Source of the DNA: Planctomycetota bacterium
GTDB taxonomy: Bacteria; Planctomycetota; UBA8742; UBA2392
Assembly: GCA_019186845.1 (NCBI GenBank)
Contig: JABARW010000045.1
Coordinates: 39,097 to 103,096 of the forward strand
Direction: 5' to 3'
DNA: 64,000 nucleotides
The first letter of the stretch is position 1; every line of letters begins with the position of its first letter. The notes under the pieces are model-generated. The model saw only the letters and a list, made by a program, of their open reading frames with translations, was not told the origin of the DNA and did no database searches. A program made the position numbers and the translations under genes. This document shows positions 19,466-28,994 of the stretch, piece after piece.

Positions 19466-19852
19466 CTAGGCTTGGCCGGGCCTGTCGCGGCGCAACCGCG
19501 AACCCGCCATGGCGCCGACGGGGCCCATGGCTGTTGCGGCCAGAATCGACCACAAGGGCTTCATGCCTTGCTCGCCGAGAATCGTGACCATGCCCAGCAC
19601 CAGCATGACGCCGACCAGGACAAAAGCGGCGCGGCGCCCGCCAATCGCGGTGGCAACGACGCCTGCCAACACCGCAAACAGAAGGCTCAGCAGTGTTTCG
19701 AGATAGAGAATGAATTCGGGACCGGCGTAGGGCTTGCTCATGTCCGGAGAAAACGCCTCGGGCCAGAGCAGCAGGAAGGACCCGACCATCAGCAAAGTGC
19801 AAACTACCAGCACTGCGTAAGCGGCCAAGACAGCAACGAACGTTCGAAGCAT
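19466..19852 (-). CDS. Small four-helix membrane protein
   Basis: The 128-residue protein has four hydrophobic segments: FVAVLAAYAVLVVCTLLMVG, the region around LETLLSLLFAVLAGVVATAIG, AAFVLVGVMLVLGMVTIL and WSILAATAMGPVGAMAG. It ends in an Arg-rich tail. No family is recognised. It lies 33 bp downstream of the BtrH-like gene on the same strand. A longer overlapping frame (19347-19802) is Arg/His-rich and is treated as a shadow. Confidence 0.7.
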   Translation of the reverse strand: MLRTFVAVLAAYAVLVVCTLLMVGSFLLLWPEAFSPDMSKPYAGPEFILYLETLLSLLFAVLAGVVATAIGGRRAAFVLVGVMLVLGMVTILGEQGMKPLWSILAATAMGPVGAMAGSRLRRDRPGQA

Positions 19853-19885
19853 GGCAATACCTTTCGCGCGCTCAAGCGCGCAAGA

Positions 19886-21223
19886 CTAGTTAGAAGAGAG
19901 AGTACGCAGCTGCTCGACGGCCTCTCGCTCAAGTCCGATGATGCGTCCAAGATCGCCTGCTATCGCCGCGTAGAGTTCGCCCGCGCCCGCGGCATCGAGC
20001 TTGCACTCATTGCCAAGCTCCATGCGCTCGTCAAAGAGCGCCTTCAACTGCGGCGTGGCCTTGGACCCCTGCGCATCGAGCAGCTCGGCGCGGATGTCCG
20101 TGATTTCGCACCGGCGCTTGACGGCGGCATCAGGGCAATGCCGGATGCGCTCCGTGAGCCCATCCCACAGGACCCCGGAAGCGCGGAACTTCTGGGCGAC
20201 TTCGGCAAAGCGGTTGTCACCCGTGATCCACGCGGCTTCGGCCAGGAACTCCGCATAGAGAGGACGGCCGGCCGCGGGCCCCGTGTACTCATGCTGGAGG
20301 CACTCATAAGCGCGGCCAAGCCCCGCCAACGCTTCGCGGCCCGAGGCAAAGACCTTGGGCCAGCCCTTGGGGTCGCGCTTGTCCGTCAGCAGCCGCTGCC
20401 ACTTCTCCAGGCCCGCAAAGCCGAAATTGGAGGCGAAACTCTTCACGGGACTCTGGTGGAAACTCTTAACGGTGAGCGCCACGGCTTCGCGCACGGCCTG
20501 CGCGAGGTCAAACCCCTGGGTGCGGCCGCGAAGCGTGACCAGTCGATTCTTGCCCTTGCGATAGCGGCTGCGCGCGTGCGCAAACTCGGCCATGGAAATG
20601 GCGATGGGCTCCACGGCGCGGTCATCAAGCCATATGGAATCTCCGTGGCGCCCGACAGCGGCCACAACGTGCGGCGACATGCCCGCCCATTGTGCCGGCA
20701 TGCCGGAGTAGGGCAGAGACACCATATCGACGGTGCAAAGCGCGGGCTTGCCGGCGTCGAGCGCGCTCAACAGGTGTTTCATCGCCGCGCCTTCGGTGCT
20801 GGCTTCGCGGGTATCGAGCTGGGCGCCGCAGCGGCCAAGGCCCTCCGCGATGAAGGCGTCGGCCATGGAGTTCGAGCGCGCGACAATCGTAAGCATCGGC
20901 GGCATGCCGCGGTACTCGAATACGGCATAGAGAAAGCCGATGCCGCCGCACAGGCCGGCAACCAGTGCCTCGGAGTACTCTCGGCCATCGGGCTTGCGCA
21001 GTCCGGCAAAGCGCAGAACGTTGGTCAGCACACTCGTGTCACCCTGCAACCCGCCAAAGCAGGCGTAGCCAGCGATGAGGCCGGGCAGCGATGAGGCGTG
21101 GCTGGGTTCTTCGATCAACAGGTGCGAGCGCGCGGTGGTGTAGCCTTCACCGGTGCGCCTCATGCGTTCACGTACGAGTTTCTTGAAATCGCGTTGGCGG
21201 GTCATGTGCTTGCTTTCGGCCAT
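19886..21223 (-). CDS. BtrH_N/DUF4872-type cysteine-hydrolase-like protein
   Basis: The N-terminal ~130 residues contain CFGGLQGDTSVLTN and a GLCGGIGFLY segment, the layout of the BtrH N-terminal domain (butirosin biosynthesis; a papain-like or NlpC/peptidase C39-like fold used in acyl transfer). The region from ~DFAHARSRYRKGKNRLVTL onward fits DUF4872. Cys in ACFGG, and His and Asp in MSPHVVAAVG and SIWLDDRA, are candidate catalytic residues. The start at MAESKHMTRQRDF (21223) is chosen over the frame start at 21433 because the upstream part is unlike a protein; MTRQRD at 21205 is also possible. No biosynthetic cluster surrounds it, so the substrate is unknown. Confidence 0.75.
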   Translation of the reverse strand: MAESKHMTRQRDFKKLVRERMRRTGEGYTTARSHLLIEEPSHASSLPGLIAGYACFGGLQGDTSVLTNVLRFAGLRKPDGREYSEALVAGLCGGIGFLYAVFEYRGMPPMLTIVARSNSMADAFIAEGLGRCGAQLDTREASTEGAAMKHLLSALDAGKPALCTVDMVSLPYSGMPAQWAGMSPHVVAAVGRHGDSIWLDDRAVEPIAISMAEFAHARSRYRKGKNRLVTLRGRTQGFDLAQAVREAVALTVKSFHQSPVKSFASNFGFAGLEKWQRLLTDKRDPKGWPKVFASGREALAGLGRAYECLQHEYTGPAAGRPLYAEFLAEAAWITGDNRFAEVAQKFRASGVLWDGLTERIRHCPDAAVKRRCEITDIRAELLDAQGSKATPQLKALFDERMELGNECKLDAAGAGELYAAIAGDLGRIIGLEREAVEQLRTLSSN

Positions 21224-21710
21224 TTCGAAACGAACTCGCCCGCCCGCAAGCCGTCTCGAACCGAAAGAAACACGCATCAGCGACTCGGAAGGGCAGCCCC
21301 TCCTTTGCTCCCGTGACAGGCCCAGGGCGGTGGGCCAAGGGGAGTTAGGCGACGAGTCATCGCCTCGCCTTTTGTACGCGGCAACAATGGCCCTGTCAAC
21401 AGCACCCGCGAACGGACATCGCGCGCCCCGCAATCAAAGCGCGACTGGGAAAGCCGAAGAGTCGCACGAGTACAATCAGGCTGGGAGCACGAGCGGGCCC
21501 AGAGGCGGCTTGGGCAACCCCGCCCCCGCTGACGACATGGGTAGTCTCGGCAGAGGCGCGTCAGCCGCAGAGATCACTGAGCCGGAGCGCCGCATTCCAG
21601 CCATCCCCTTGACAGCGGGCAAATGGGGGCTAATTCTCTCCTCCCCTGCCGCTTCGGCGACGGGACCGGCAACGCAGCCAGAGCAACACATCGCCGGAAA
21701 ACAGCGTCAC
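21224..21710. other. Gene-free stretch upstream of tRNA-Arg
   Basis: About 490 bp between the leftward BtrH-like gene and the rightward tRNA. It should hold the BtrH-like promoter and the tRNA promoter. Nothing else is recognised. Confidence 0.4.
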
Positions 21711-21787
21711 GCACCCGTAGCTCAATTGGATAGAGCATCTGACTACGGATCAGAAGGTTGAACGTTCGACTCGTTCCGGGTGTACCA
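21711..21787 (+). tRNA. tRNA-Arg (anticodon ACG), CCA encoded
   Basis: A complete cloverleaf: acceptor GCACCCG/CGGGTGT (first pair G-U), D arm GCTC...GAGC, anticodon stem TCTGA/TCAGA around the loop CTACGGA (anticodon ACG, read as I-C-G), T arm GAACG-TTCGACT-CGTTC, discriminator A, and CCA at 21785-21787. Its 3' half is the left copy of the island attachment repeat, so integration left the gene intact. Confidence 0.97.
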
Positions 21788-21832
21788 GCAGCAAAGCCGC
21801 CTCCAGAGCCACTCTGGAGGCGGCTTGCGTTT
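21742..21832 (+). repeat. Left attachment repeat of the island (tRNA 3' half plus hairpin)
   Basis: 91 bp matched by 54226-54316 at 87 positions, with no gaps. It covers the anticodon-loop-to-CCA part of tRNA-Arg and the following hairpin. Differences are at 21761 (A versus C), 21775 (T versus G), 21795 (A versus G) and 21812 (C versus A). Confidence 0.95.
21794..21826 (+). terminator. Hairpin downstream of tRNA-Arg
   Basis: A perfect 15-bp stem (AAGCCGCCTCCAGAG / CTCTGGAGGCGGCTT) with loop CCA, seven bases after the CCA end. The following T-run is short (GCGTTTGG), so termination could be imperfect. The same hairpin is duplicated at the right attachment repeat. Confidence 0.65.
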
Positions 21833-21856
21833 GGAAACTGGAGTCCGAAAAATGGC

Positions 21857-21884
21857 TGGTACACAGATTGGTACACGTAATTTT
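21857..21884 (+). other. Candidate integrase arm-type sites, left end
   Basis: Two copies of TGGTACAC (21857 and 21869), the second continuing as GTAATT. The same pair occurs inside the right end at 54075 and 54086. In the excised circle both would flank the attachment core, as arm-binding sites of tyrosine integrases do. Confidence 0.6.
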
Positions 21885-21903
21885 TGGTCAATTGCTGCTC
21901 TCA

Positions 21904-22620
21904 CTACGCGAGAATGCGTTCGAGGTCGTGCTTTCTTGAACGCCAGTCGGGCATGACGCGAGTCAGGAGCTTGAAGAACTGCGGTGAGTGGCTTGGGACG
22001 ATAGCGTGGCAAAGTTCGTGAGTAAGCACGTACTCTAGGCATCGACGCGGTGCACGGATGACATCAGGGTTCAGCGTCAGGCGACCCTGCTTGGTGAAGC
22101 TTGCCCAGCGCTTCTTCAGTTTGCGTATCGCGATGGTTGGCACAGATATCTTGCGAAGCAACTTGTGCCGAAGACAGTCGCTCAGGGTTGCTTGCGACAA
22201 TCTGACAATCGCAACCGCATACCATGAGTCCAAGATCAGCTTTCTGGCTTTCTGATTTGCATCGCGGCGGCACCAAAGGTGGATGTAGCCGCCAGAGAGT
22301 TTGACTGCGGAAGTGTCAGCCATCTGATGAACCTTCAAGCGGTATCGCCGGCCCAGGTACAAATGGGTTTCACCGCTCCGAAAAACGCGTTCAGGCGTCC
22401 TGGGCAGGAATTGCTCGAAGTACTTTTGCTGGCGAAGTATCCAGCGTGCCTTCTTGCGGACGGCCGCAAGCACTGGCCCTATACCTGCTGCCGCGGGTGC
22501 GCGAACGACTACCGATAGGTCAGGGCTGACCTCGATAGCAACGCGTCTTCGATCCGAACGCTGAAGCACAAAACCAATGACGCTGCTGCCCCAGCTCACG
22601 CTGTGTGACTGAGCGTTCAC
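21904..22620 (-). CDS. SprT/YgjP-like zinc metalloprotease of the restriction operon
   Basis: The C-terminal HELCH (H201, E202, H205) with a following HSPQFF His (about 211) is the gluzincin-like zinc site of YgjP/DUF45 proteins. The preceding RKLKKRWASF and GRLTLNPDVI segments also fit that family. The start is a GTG whose bases overlap the hsdR stop (GTGA), so translation is probably coupled. Genes of this family often end Type I restriction operons; their exact role there is not established, and proteolysis of HsdR or stress turnover are suggestions only. It is the last gene of the operon, running toward the tRNA. Confidence 0.85.
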   Translation of the reverse strand: MNAQSHSVSWGSSVIGFVLQRSDRRRVAIEVSPDLSVVVRAPAAAGIGPVLAAVRKKARWILRQQKYFEQFLPRTPERVFRSGETHLYLGRRYRLKVHQMADTSAVKLSGGYIHLWCRRDANQKARKLILDSWYAVAIVRLSQATLSDCLRHKLLRKISVPTIAIRKLKKRWASFTKQGRLTLNPDVIRAPRRCLEYVLTHELCHAIVPSHSPQFFKLLTRVMPDWRSRKHDLERILA

Positions 22621-25600
22621 GGGTGCCTCTTGGCAGCCACGCCGAGTAGAGTTTCGGAGATCGTATCCACCGCATCACCTTCGAAATCCAGCTTTCGGGC
22701 TTCGCAGAATTCGTAGAACGCATCGTCAATGTTGTTGCGCATTCGGTTCTTCACGTCTTCCTTGCGAACCCAGTCAACGATGTATTCGCTGTTGATCGCA
22801 GCCTCAACCGACAGCGTCAGCTTCGTGATGGCATCACGATCTTTGAGCCCGATCTCTTCGGCCCATTTCGCCAGCACACGGAAGTAGGCCTGCGCCACGT
22901 CCTTTGAGCGGAGCGCCTCTGGAATTTCGTCCTTGGCGCCTGCTTCAACTGTAGCTTGCACTTCCTTGACCTTGGACAGGTACTCCAAATCGCTCAGCAC
23001 CTTCGCCCGGAACGCCTCTATCACCGCCTGAAGCATGCGCGAAAATCGTTCGTAAAGAACTGGGTCCTGGTCCTTGAGGTCCACCTCGATCTTGCGCTTG
23101 GTAGCGCTTGCAATCAGGTCGGCCTTGGCGGTTGAGGTGCCCATTTCTTCGAGGGCCTGCGATACGGCAGCACGGTCAAGGATGTCGATTTGTTCGCGCG
23201 TGAGCTGCTGCACTGCAGTTGAACTCACATACTCGTCCAGCAACTTGCGAATCTGGGGCTCCAGCGATTTGAAATCAACGCGTTCCTGATAGCGCATCGC
23301 CACGGAGATGCGCAGCTTGATGAAACGCTTGAGGTCACTTTTGTAGCGCTCGATGGTTTCCGGCTTGGCCTGGTCAAAGAACTGCCGGCTGGAAAACGCC
23401 AGATGCAGTTTCTTTGCAAATTCGCGCAGCTTCTCTTTGAAGTCTTCGCGTCTGGCTTCGTCGCCAAGCCAGCGCTCCATGCTCTCGGTGTCATTCTTGT
23501 TGGGGCAGTCCTTGAACACCTTGTGCAGAGCCGCGTGACTGTCGGGCAGTTTGTCGAGTTCGGCCTTCACGTCCACAACGGCATCTTGCACGTCGTCGGG
23601 GTCGTATCCCTCAAGGGCGGTGTACACGCCCAGGGCCTTGTCGAGGTGGCCCAGGTTGCCCATGTAATCGACGATGTACCCGGACTCCTTGCCCTCCTCC
23701 AAGCGGTTCACGCGCGCAATCGCTTGCAGGAGCGTGTGTTCTTTGAGCGTTCGGGCCAGATAGAGAACGGTTGCTTTGGGGGCGTCAAAGCCTGTCAATA
23801 ACTTGCTGACGACAATCAAGATGTCAATATCGTCGCCATCGCGAAAACGCTTGATGACCGACTCGTTGTAGCTGTCGTCATCGCCGTGCTGCGCCATCTG
23901 TTTCTTCCAGAACGCAAGCACCCGCTTGCTGCCGGATTCGTCAACGCCCTCTTCGTCCTCATCTTCACGTTGATCTGGTGCGGAAATCAGCACTTCGGCC
24001 CGGATGGGTTCTTTCTCATCGCCTTCGAGTGCGGCAAAGCTGTCCAGATATTCCTTGAACAACAACGCCGTCTCTTTGCGCGCAGCCACAAGCATGGCCT
24101 TGAAGCCCGTGCCCTTCCAGTTGCGCTTGAAGTGGTCGTAAACGTCCCAAGCCACTAACCTCACGAAAGGCTGAGTCTGCGGCAACACGTCCGCACGGCT
24201 CCACTTCCTTTTCAGGTCGGCCTTCTGTTCTTTGGTCAATGAACAAGCGTAGCGCTCGAACCAGAGGTCCAGTGGATCGCCTTTCACGTCCTGCTCAACG
24301 AACTTGCCTTCATAGCGCAATGGCACTACCGAGCCGTCTTTCGTTGCCTGCCGAATGCTGTAAACGTCAATCGAGCCACCGAACTTTTCGAACGTACTCT
24401 TTTCGTCCTTCAGCAATGGCGTGCCCGTGAACGCGATGTAGCAGGCGTTTGGGAACACGCGCCGAATCTGGGTGTGCATCGGGCCGTGCTGCGATCGGTG
24501 GCCCTCGTCCACGAGCACGAAGATGTTCCCGGACGGGTCGCTGAACTTTGCCTGGTTCAGTGCGGCTGCGAACTTGTTGATCACGCTTGTGATAACCCAG
24601 GACTTGCCGCTCTGAATCTTCTCGCGCAAATCAGCACCGCTTGTAGCGCGCGTGACTTCGATACCGCACGCCTCAAACGTGCCCCTGATCTGCTTGTCGA
24701 GGTCCTTGCGGTCGGTCACGAGAATGACGCGTTCATTGACGATACTGGGGTCGTCAGCAATCGCTTTGGCCAGCATTACCATGGTCAAGGACTTGCCGCT
24801 GCCTTGCGTGTGGCCCACCACACCGCCCAAGCGTTGGCCTGATGCATTGGGAACCTTGAGGCGTTGCAGCGCCTTTTCAACCGCACGTACTTGCTGATAG
24901 CGGGCAATCTTCTTTAGTCCGCCGTCGAACACAACGTAGCGGCGGGCCATCAACAGGAACTGCTCTGGCCGCGCGAGGTGATAGAGCGTGCGGTCTTGCT
25001 CGGTCACTTCCCGTTGCTCAGGCTTACGCTGGAAGTATCCCCCGCGGAACTGCTCGAAATCGCCAAACAACGAATCCGTCTGCGCCTTCGTGAGCGGTTT
25101 ACGAACCAAGCCCAGCACGTTCTCGTCTGTGCCGGCGTCGGCGTGCCAACGTGACCAGAACTTGCGGGGTGTGCCCGCCGTGGCGTAGAGCGCATCCTGG
25201 CCATTCATGGCAAACACCATTTGCACATACTTGAACAGCTCGGGCACACCCTCAGCGCCTTGGTTGCGCGTCATTTGCCCGATGGCTTCGTCCACGGGCA
25301 CCTGTCGTGCCTTGCTCTCGATAACGCCAAACGGGATGCCGTTCACAAACAGCACGATGTCAGGGCGGTAGCTGTCGGCGCGTTCCGCGCGCGTAACTGC
25401 AAATTCGGCGCTGACGTGGAAGATGTTGTTCTGAGGGTTGCGCCAGTCGATGAACTTGAGGCTGAACGACTTCGTGTCGCCTTCGATGTTCTCTTCAAAG
25501 CTCTCGCCCAGCGTGAGCAAGTCATAGACCTGCTCGTTGGCCCATTGGAAACCCTGCACAAGCGGCACATCCTTGAGCTTCTGCACGGCCTTCGCAAGCG

Positions 25601-25829
25601 ACGCGGGTGAGAAGCCGCGCTGGGTGCCTTTGTAAGTGATCTGGTTGATCTTGCGCAGGGCCTCAAGCAGGACGGGCTCAAGCAGAACCCCCGACTCCTT
25701 GCCGCCGCGCAATTCGAGCGCCTTGGCACGGGGCAGGTATTCAAAACCCATCTTCTGCAGCAGCGCAAGTGCCGGCAGTTGAGACTGCTCGACTTCGTTG
25801 GCATCGAAATTGATCGGGGGTTCGGTCAT
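22617..25829 (-). CDS. hsdR: Type I restriction enzyme motor/nuclease subunit HsdR
   Basis: 1070 residues, normal for HsdR. The N-terminal nuclease shows the PD-(D/E)xK set D157 (RPDIVLF), E171 and K173 (VIESKA). The SF2 translocase has Walker A GHTQGSGKS (339-347), motif II DEGHR near 440, and motif III FTGTP. The later motifs are VSKLLTGFDAP and QAIARVNR. HsdR translocates and cuts unmethylated DNA after the HsdM2S core recognises its site. It overlaps the HAD gene upstream by 4 bp (ATGA) and the metalloprotease downstream by GTGA. No frameshift or lost motif is seen, so the system should be active for restriction. Confidence 0.97.
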   Translation of the reverse strand: MTEPPINFDANEVEQSQLPALALLQKMGFEYLPRAKALELRGGKESGVLLEPVLLEALRKINQITYKGTQRGFSPASLAKAVQKLKDVPLVQGFQWANEQVYDLLTLGESFEENIEGDTKSFSLKFIDWRNPQNNIFHVSAEFAVTRAERADSYRPDIVLFVNGIPFGVIESKARQVPVDEAIGQMTRNQGAEGVPELFKYVQMVFAMNGQDALYATAGTPRKFWSRWHADAGTDENVLGLVRKPLTKAQTDSLFGDFEQFRGGYFQRKPEQREVTEQDRTLYHLARPEQFLLMARRYVVFDGGLKKIARYQQVRAVEKALQRLKVPNASGQRLGGVVGHTQGSGKSLTMVMLAKAIADDPSIVNERVILVTDRKDLDKQIRGTFEACGIEVTRATSGADLREKIQSGKSWVITSVINKFAAALNQAKFSDPSGNIFVLVDEGHRSQHGPMHTQIRRVFPNACYIAFTGTPLLKDEKSTFEKFGGSIDVYSIRQATKDGSVVPLRYEGKFVEQDVKGDPLDLWFERYACSLTKEQKADLKRKWSRADVLPQTQPFVRLVAWDVYDHFKRNWKGTGFKAMLVAARKETALLFKEYLDSFAALEGDEKEPIRAEVLISAPDQREDEDEEGVDESGSKRVLAFWKKQMAQHGDDDSYNESVIKRFRDGDDIDILIVVSKLLTGFDAPKATVLYLARTLKEHTLLQAIARVNRLEEGKESGYIVDYMGNLGHLDKALGVYTALEGYDPDDVQDAVVDVKAELDKLPDSHAALHKVFKDCPNKNDTESMERWLGDEARREDFKEKLREFAKKLHLAFSSRQFFDQAKPETIERYKSDLKRFIKLRISVAMRYQERVDFKSLEPQIRKLLDEYVSSTAVQQLTREQIDILDRAAVSQALEEMGTSTAKADLIASATKRKIEVDLKDQDPVLYERFSRMLQAVIEAFRAKVLSDLEYLSKVKEVQATVEAGAKDEIPEALRSKDVAQAYFRVLAKWAEEIGLKDRDAITKLTLSVEAAINSEYIVDWVRKEDVKNRMRNNIDDAFYEFCEARKLDFEGDAVDTISETLLGVAAKRHP

Positions 25830-26698
25830 TCGACATCTCCAGAATTGCCACCTGGACCCCAGCCGATCGATTCGCGAAAATCAACGGTGGCAGCGACCAA
25901 GTCAATTCGGTGCTTGACCGCCACATCGAGCTTTCTGCCCTCTCGGTAATCTGCAGGAACCGCGAAATCCACTCGCTTGTGGCCAATCAGCTTTTTTGAT
26001 TCCGCTTTCGCATTCGACGAACCTGGACGATACACCGCAATAGAGAATCCGCCCTGCTGCTTGACCAACCGCATGCATGGGACGTCGCTAGCGCCATCGC
26101 CCAAGAAAATCATGCGTTCAAACGGGACCTTTCTGGTCTCTCGCTCCGTCCACGCATTTAGGGTCGCGTGATCTGTGACGTCCAAGGCGCCTTTGTTGAT
26201 GCGGAAAAGATACTGCGTCTTGGTTGTATAGTTGATTGCGAGAGCCAGACCGACGGCTATGCCGTGATGGTCATACCGAAACGCTGAGCCATAAATCTGC
26301 GCAAACTCCTTTGCGATTTTTGTCCCCTGGATCATTTCCTTGTTGCCGGCTGAGATGATGTAGTGCTTTGCGGACAGACCCTTTGCTTTTGCATATTTGT
26401 TCACACGCTTGAACCAACCCTCGACTCCGGGGAAGAATTTCAAACCACGTCCGTAGCGCTTGATGTCCTTGCGCGCGAACTGTACTTCGTTCTTTTTGGC
26501 TTCATCGATCATGAGTTGCATGTACATCAGGACATTGTCCCCTCCGTGTTTCACTGAAAGCTCACTTACTTTGTCCCAAAACTTCTTCTTGTTCATTCCA
26601 ACGTCAGGAATGAAAGCCTTCTCTTGCATGTTGCCTGGCGCGAGCGTGCCATCAAAATCGTAGATCAGCGCTATTTCGGGCTTCTTGTGTCGAGACAT
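25826..26698 (-). CDS. HAD-superfamily phosphatase in the restriction operon
   Basis: HAD motifs are clear: DFDGTLA (nucleophile D14, acid D16), ISAGNKE as motif II Ser, a Lys region, and FLGDGASDVPC as motif IV with acidic residues. 290 residues with an internal cap. Proteins of this type are often found next to Type I restriction genes, but their substrate is unknown. It overlaps hsdR by 4 bp and lies 47 bp after the SIR2-like gene. A metabolite or nucleotide phosphatase supporting defence is an inference. Confidence 0.85.
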   Translation of the reverse strand: MSRHKKPEIALIYDFDGTLAPGNMQEKAFIPDVGMNKKKFWDKVSELSVKHGGDNVLMYMQLMIDEAKKNEVQFARKDIKRYGRGLKFFPGVEGWFKRVNKYAKAKGLSAKHYIISAGNKEMIQGTKIAKEFAQIYGSAFRYDHHGIAVGLALAINYTTKTQYLFRINKGALDVTDHATLNAWTERETRKVPFERMIFLGDGASDVPCMRLVKQQGGFSIAVYRPGSSNAKAESKKLIGHKRVDFAVPADYREGRKLDVAVKHRIDLVAATVDFRESIGWGPGGNSGDVE

Positions 26699-26745
26699 TC
26701 ATGGACTCCAAAATGGCCGTCGACTTCACGGACCTACAACCAACC

Positions 26746-27780
26746 CTAACCCCAAACTTCGGCGGAGGCAGCGTCAAAGAATTCAAGTTCCACCTTGTTC
26801 CCTTGCTGCTTTCGTGCGGCGCGCAGACTTGAGCAACGTTTTATGATGTGCTGATTAGAAGGCTTCGCAGGGTCGCCAAAGAGGCTCACTGCGACGTACT
26901 TCAGTTTCGATTTTCGAGATTCAAGCAACTTAATAATGTGCTCGTCGTTCTCGGCCATTGAGTGCCCGTACACAACGATGCCGCCAGCGATTTCAGACAG
27001 GCTTCTAAACCCCCTGCTCAAATAGCCACTGTGTTGAATGCGGTTCAATTTCCATTTCGAGGAGCCTTCGCTGACAAACAGCGGGTATCGCTCGGCTTCA
27101 AGTGCGGTCCGGATCTGATCGATGAGTGCGACCCCTGTGTTGCACCAGGTGTACTTTTGCAATTCATGCCCAGCGTCGAATAAGTGCAGAGCTCCGTGAA
27201 GATAGAAGACTCGCTGATCGCGTGAGTTTTCGACGTTCCACGTAACGTATTCTAGAGGATCCTTTTCAGGCTGCCTGAATCCATCGTCGGTCTCGACCTT
27301 GGGCTCAAGCTCGTCTTGCATGACAGTCCAATACAGGAGTAAGTCATAGTTCAGCGTGTAGACTCGATCGAAGGGTGCAAGGAATGACCTGCAAGCCGCG
27401 TACTCATCTTTCTTGATTTCAGACGGCCGCGCAGGATGGTTTCCAGCGATGGTCTTAACCAGGAGCTCCCGCAGTTTCTTAGCGTGGGAGCGCATTACCT
27501 TCGCAAGTGGCGTAGCGTTGGCAAGCTGTTCGACCAAGATTGCGCACTGGCGTAGCGCGCGCATCACGGCCTCGAAGTCGGTCGTCTTGAGCACCGCGAA
27601 AACGGCCTTTAGTTCGTCGTCCAATCCGTGCTTTTCGGCTTCCTTGAACAGCGCGTCATAGGCAAAGAGCTGGTTCCGGCACGCCCGGCTAAAGCCGTTG
27701 CCGAGCAAAAGATGCTTGGTGCTGTACTGATTGACATTCTTCATGACCTTGTCAAAGGTCATCAAGTTGATTTCCCCCAT
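26746..27780 (-). CDS. SIR2-like DUF4917 protein
   Basis: Start at MGEINLMTFDKV (27780), preceded by GGTGG. The protein shows a SIR2-like NAD-binding pattern: LLGNGFSRA (Gly-rich loop, residues ~25-33), VYTLNYDLLLYW (the TxNYD motif), FYLHGALHLF (the HG motif) and VYGHSMAENDEHI. DUF4917 fits the whole length. SIR2 domains in many anti-phage systems degrade NAD+ on infection; whether this one does so is not shown. Its place inside the restriction operon suggests a second-layer abortive response or an accessory to restriction. Confidence 0.75.
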   Translation of the reverse strand: MGEINLMTFDKVMKNVNQYSTKHLLLGNGFSRACRNQLFAYDALFKEAEKHGLDDELKAVFAVLKTTDFEAVMRALRQCAILVEQLANATPLAKVMRSHAKKLRELLVKTIAGNHPARPSEIKKDEYAACRSFLAPFDRVYTLNYDLLLYWTVMQDELEPKVETDDGFRQPEKDPLEYVTWNVENSRDQRVFYLHGALHLFDAGHELQKYTWCNTGVALIDQIRTALEAERYPLFVSEGSSKWKLNRIQHSGYLSRGFRSLSEIAGGIVVYGHSMAENDEHIIKLLESRKSKLKYVAVSLFGDPAKPSNQHIIKRCSSLRAARKQQGNKVELEFFDAASAEVWG

Positions 27781-27998
27781 GACAAATCCACCAGCGCCGG
27801 CAGGCAAATGCCGACATGAGAGAGGCCGTGGGCTTGACTGCGGCTGGCGGTACACTAGATTCCCGCACGCGCACAAAGGGGCCACATCGACTGCACGACC
27901 TCCGGGTTTTCAGTCAGGCTCCTGCATCATGGCGACTCGGAGCAGCAACTCCGGGTCGCTTTGCGTTTGAGCCTTCAAGCCTTTCACTTCTGCTGCCA

Positions 27999-28232
27999 CT
28001 AGCCCTTCGACTTCTGCGGGTCGGGACCGAACGAGTCCTTCTCGCCAATCGTGCCGTCGCGTTTCTGGATCACGAGTTCAGCCTTTTTGTTCTCGGCCAA
28101 CTCGCGACCCCGTTCGTGTGCATCCGCTTTCTTTTCGTGGATGCTGTCCACGCGGCTGCTGTCCGTTGCCTTCACCTTCCACTTGTTGTCCGGCGTAGGC
28201 GAAACGAACACCATGGGGTGCTTCTTGCTCAA
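27999..28232 (-). CDS. DUF2188-like small protein
   Basis: About 77 residues beginning SKKHPMVFVSPTPDNKWKVK, followed by IHEKKADAHERGRELAE and ELVIQKRDGTIGEKDSFG. This is the DUF2188 pattern (short beta strands, a Lys/Glu helix and a QxxDGxIxxxxxxG end). A TTG at 28232 is the preferred start because an AAGGAG lies 9 bp before it; the frame opens slightly earlier at 28241. Function unknown. It sits between the HEPN-like gene and the SIR2-like gene in the restriction operon. Confidence 0.75.
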   Translation of the reverse strand: MSKKHPMVFVSPTPDNKWKVKATDSSRVDSIHEKKADAHERGRELAENKKAELVIQKRDGTIGEKDSFGPDPQKSKG

Positions 28233-28355
28233 GTTCACCACCTCCTTCCTGGGCCAAAGGCCCGGTTACTGACGGTCCCCATTTCTGGGTATACGGTCTC
28301 AAAGCTAGCTTAGTATGCGACTCCCAAGCCAGTTGTTGACGTTTGTTCACAAATG

Positions 28356-28994
28356 TCAGTAACCCGTTTCCCCCTCCATTTGGCTTTCATATGCGTGCTT
28401 TTGTTTGAGCCTGTCGCCCATGTAGTCGATGCAGCCGTTGAAAAAGCCATCCATGCGATTCATGGTCGCTTTGAGATTGCCCAAGTCGATTTTGCGCGGA
28501 GCCTTGTCGAGGCTCTCCTTGATCGTCTTGTCGCGTAAGCGCGTTACCGAGTACCGGAACTCTTGGCCGCTCTCGTCAACTTCGTGGAATTCGCGGATCA
28601 CGCTTTCAACGAAGTCGAGCGTATCCGTTTCCTGCCCGGGCGAAGAAGCCTCGATCAGTGGCCGCAGCGTTTGCCACAAGGGTAATAGGAAATGTCCCGC
28701 CGGTTTCTCTGCCTTGCTATTAATCAGCTCGCTTGCGACCACATGCAGTTCCTTCAGAAACAACTCAATGAAATGACGGTAGAGGAATGCAGCGGGGTAC
28801 AGGAACTTGTCCGTGTGGTGGCCGGTCGCGAGTGCTGCGTCCACAACCGCGTCGCCGGCTTCTTTGAAACCATCGATGTAGTAGTACTCAACGTGAGGCT
28901 TGCCCCAGTCGAGGTCCGCGTCCCTCTTCCAATCGCCTGACGGAGCGAATGCCTTCATTCCTTTTTGCGGCCAACGGGAGTCTTGCTCAGACAT
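28356..28994 (-). CDS. HEPN-like helical protein next to hsdS
   Basis: About 212 residues, starting MSEQDSRW (a second ATG lies 6 bp upstream at 29000). The middle segment LYPAAFLYRHFIELFLKELHVV is typical of HEPN-type four-helix proteins, but the catalytic R-x4-6-H is not obvious, so the assignment is tentative. It overlaps the hsdS 3' end, so translation is probably coupled. Several Type I operons carry such a gene of unknown role. No membrane segment. Confidence 0.6.
   Translation of the reverse strand: MSEQDSRWPQKGMKAFAPSGDWKRDADLDWGKPHVEYYYIDGFKEAGDAVVDAALATGHHTDKFLYPAAFLYRHFIELFLKELHVVASELINSKAEKPAGHFLLPLWQTLRPLIEASSPGQETDTLDFVESVIREFHEVDESGQEFRYSVTRLRDKTIKESLDKAPRKIDLGNLKATMNRMDGFFNGCIDYMGDRLKQKHAYESQMEGETGY

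Noticed and set aside
19347..19802. 151-codon minus-strand frame
   Set aside because: Overlaps the four-helix membrane protein in another frame and is Arg/His-rich; the 128-residue frame has the more protein-like sequence.
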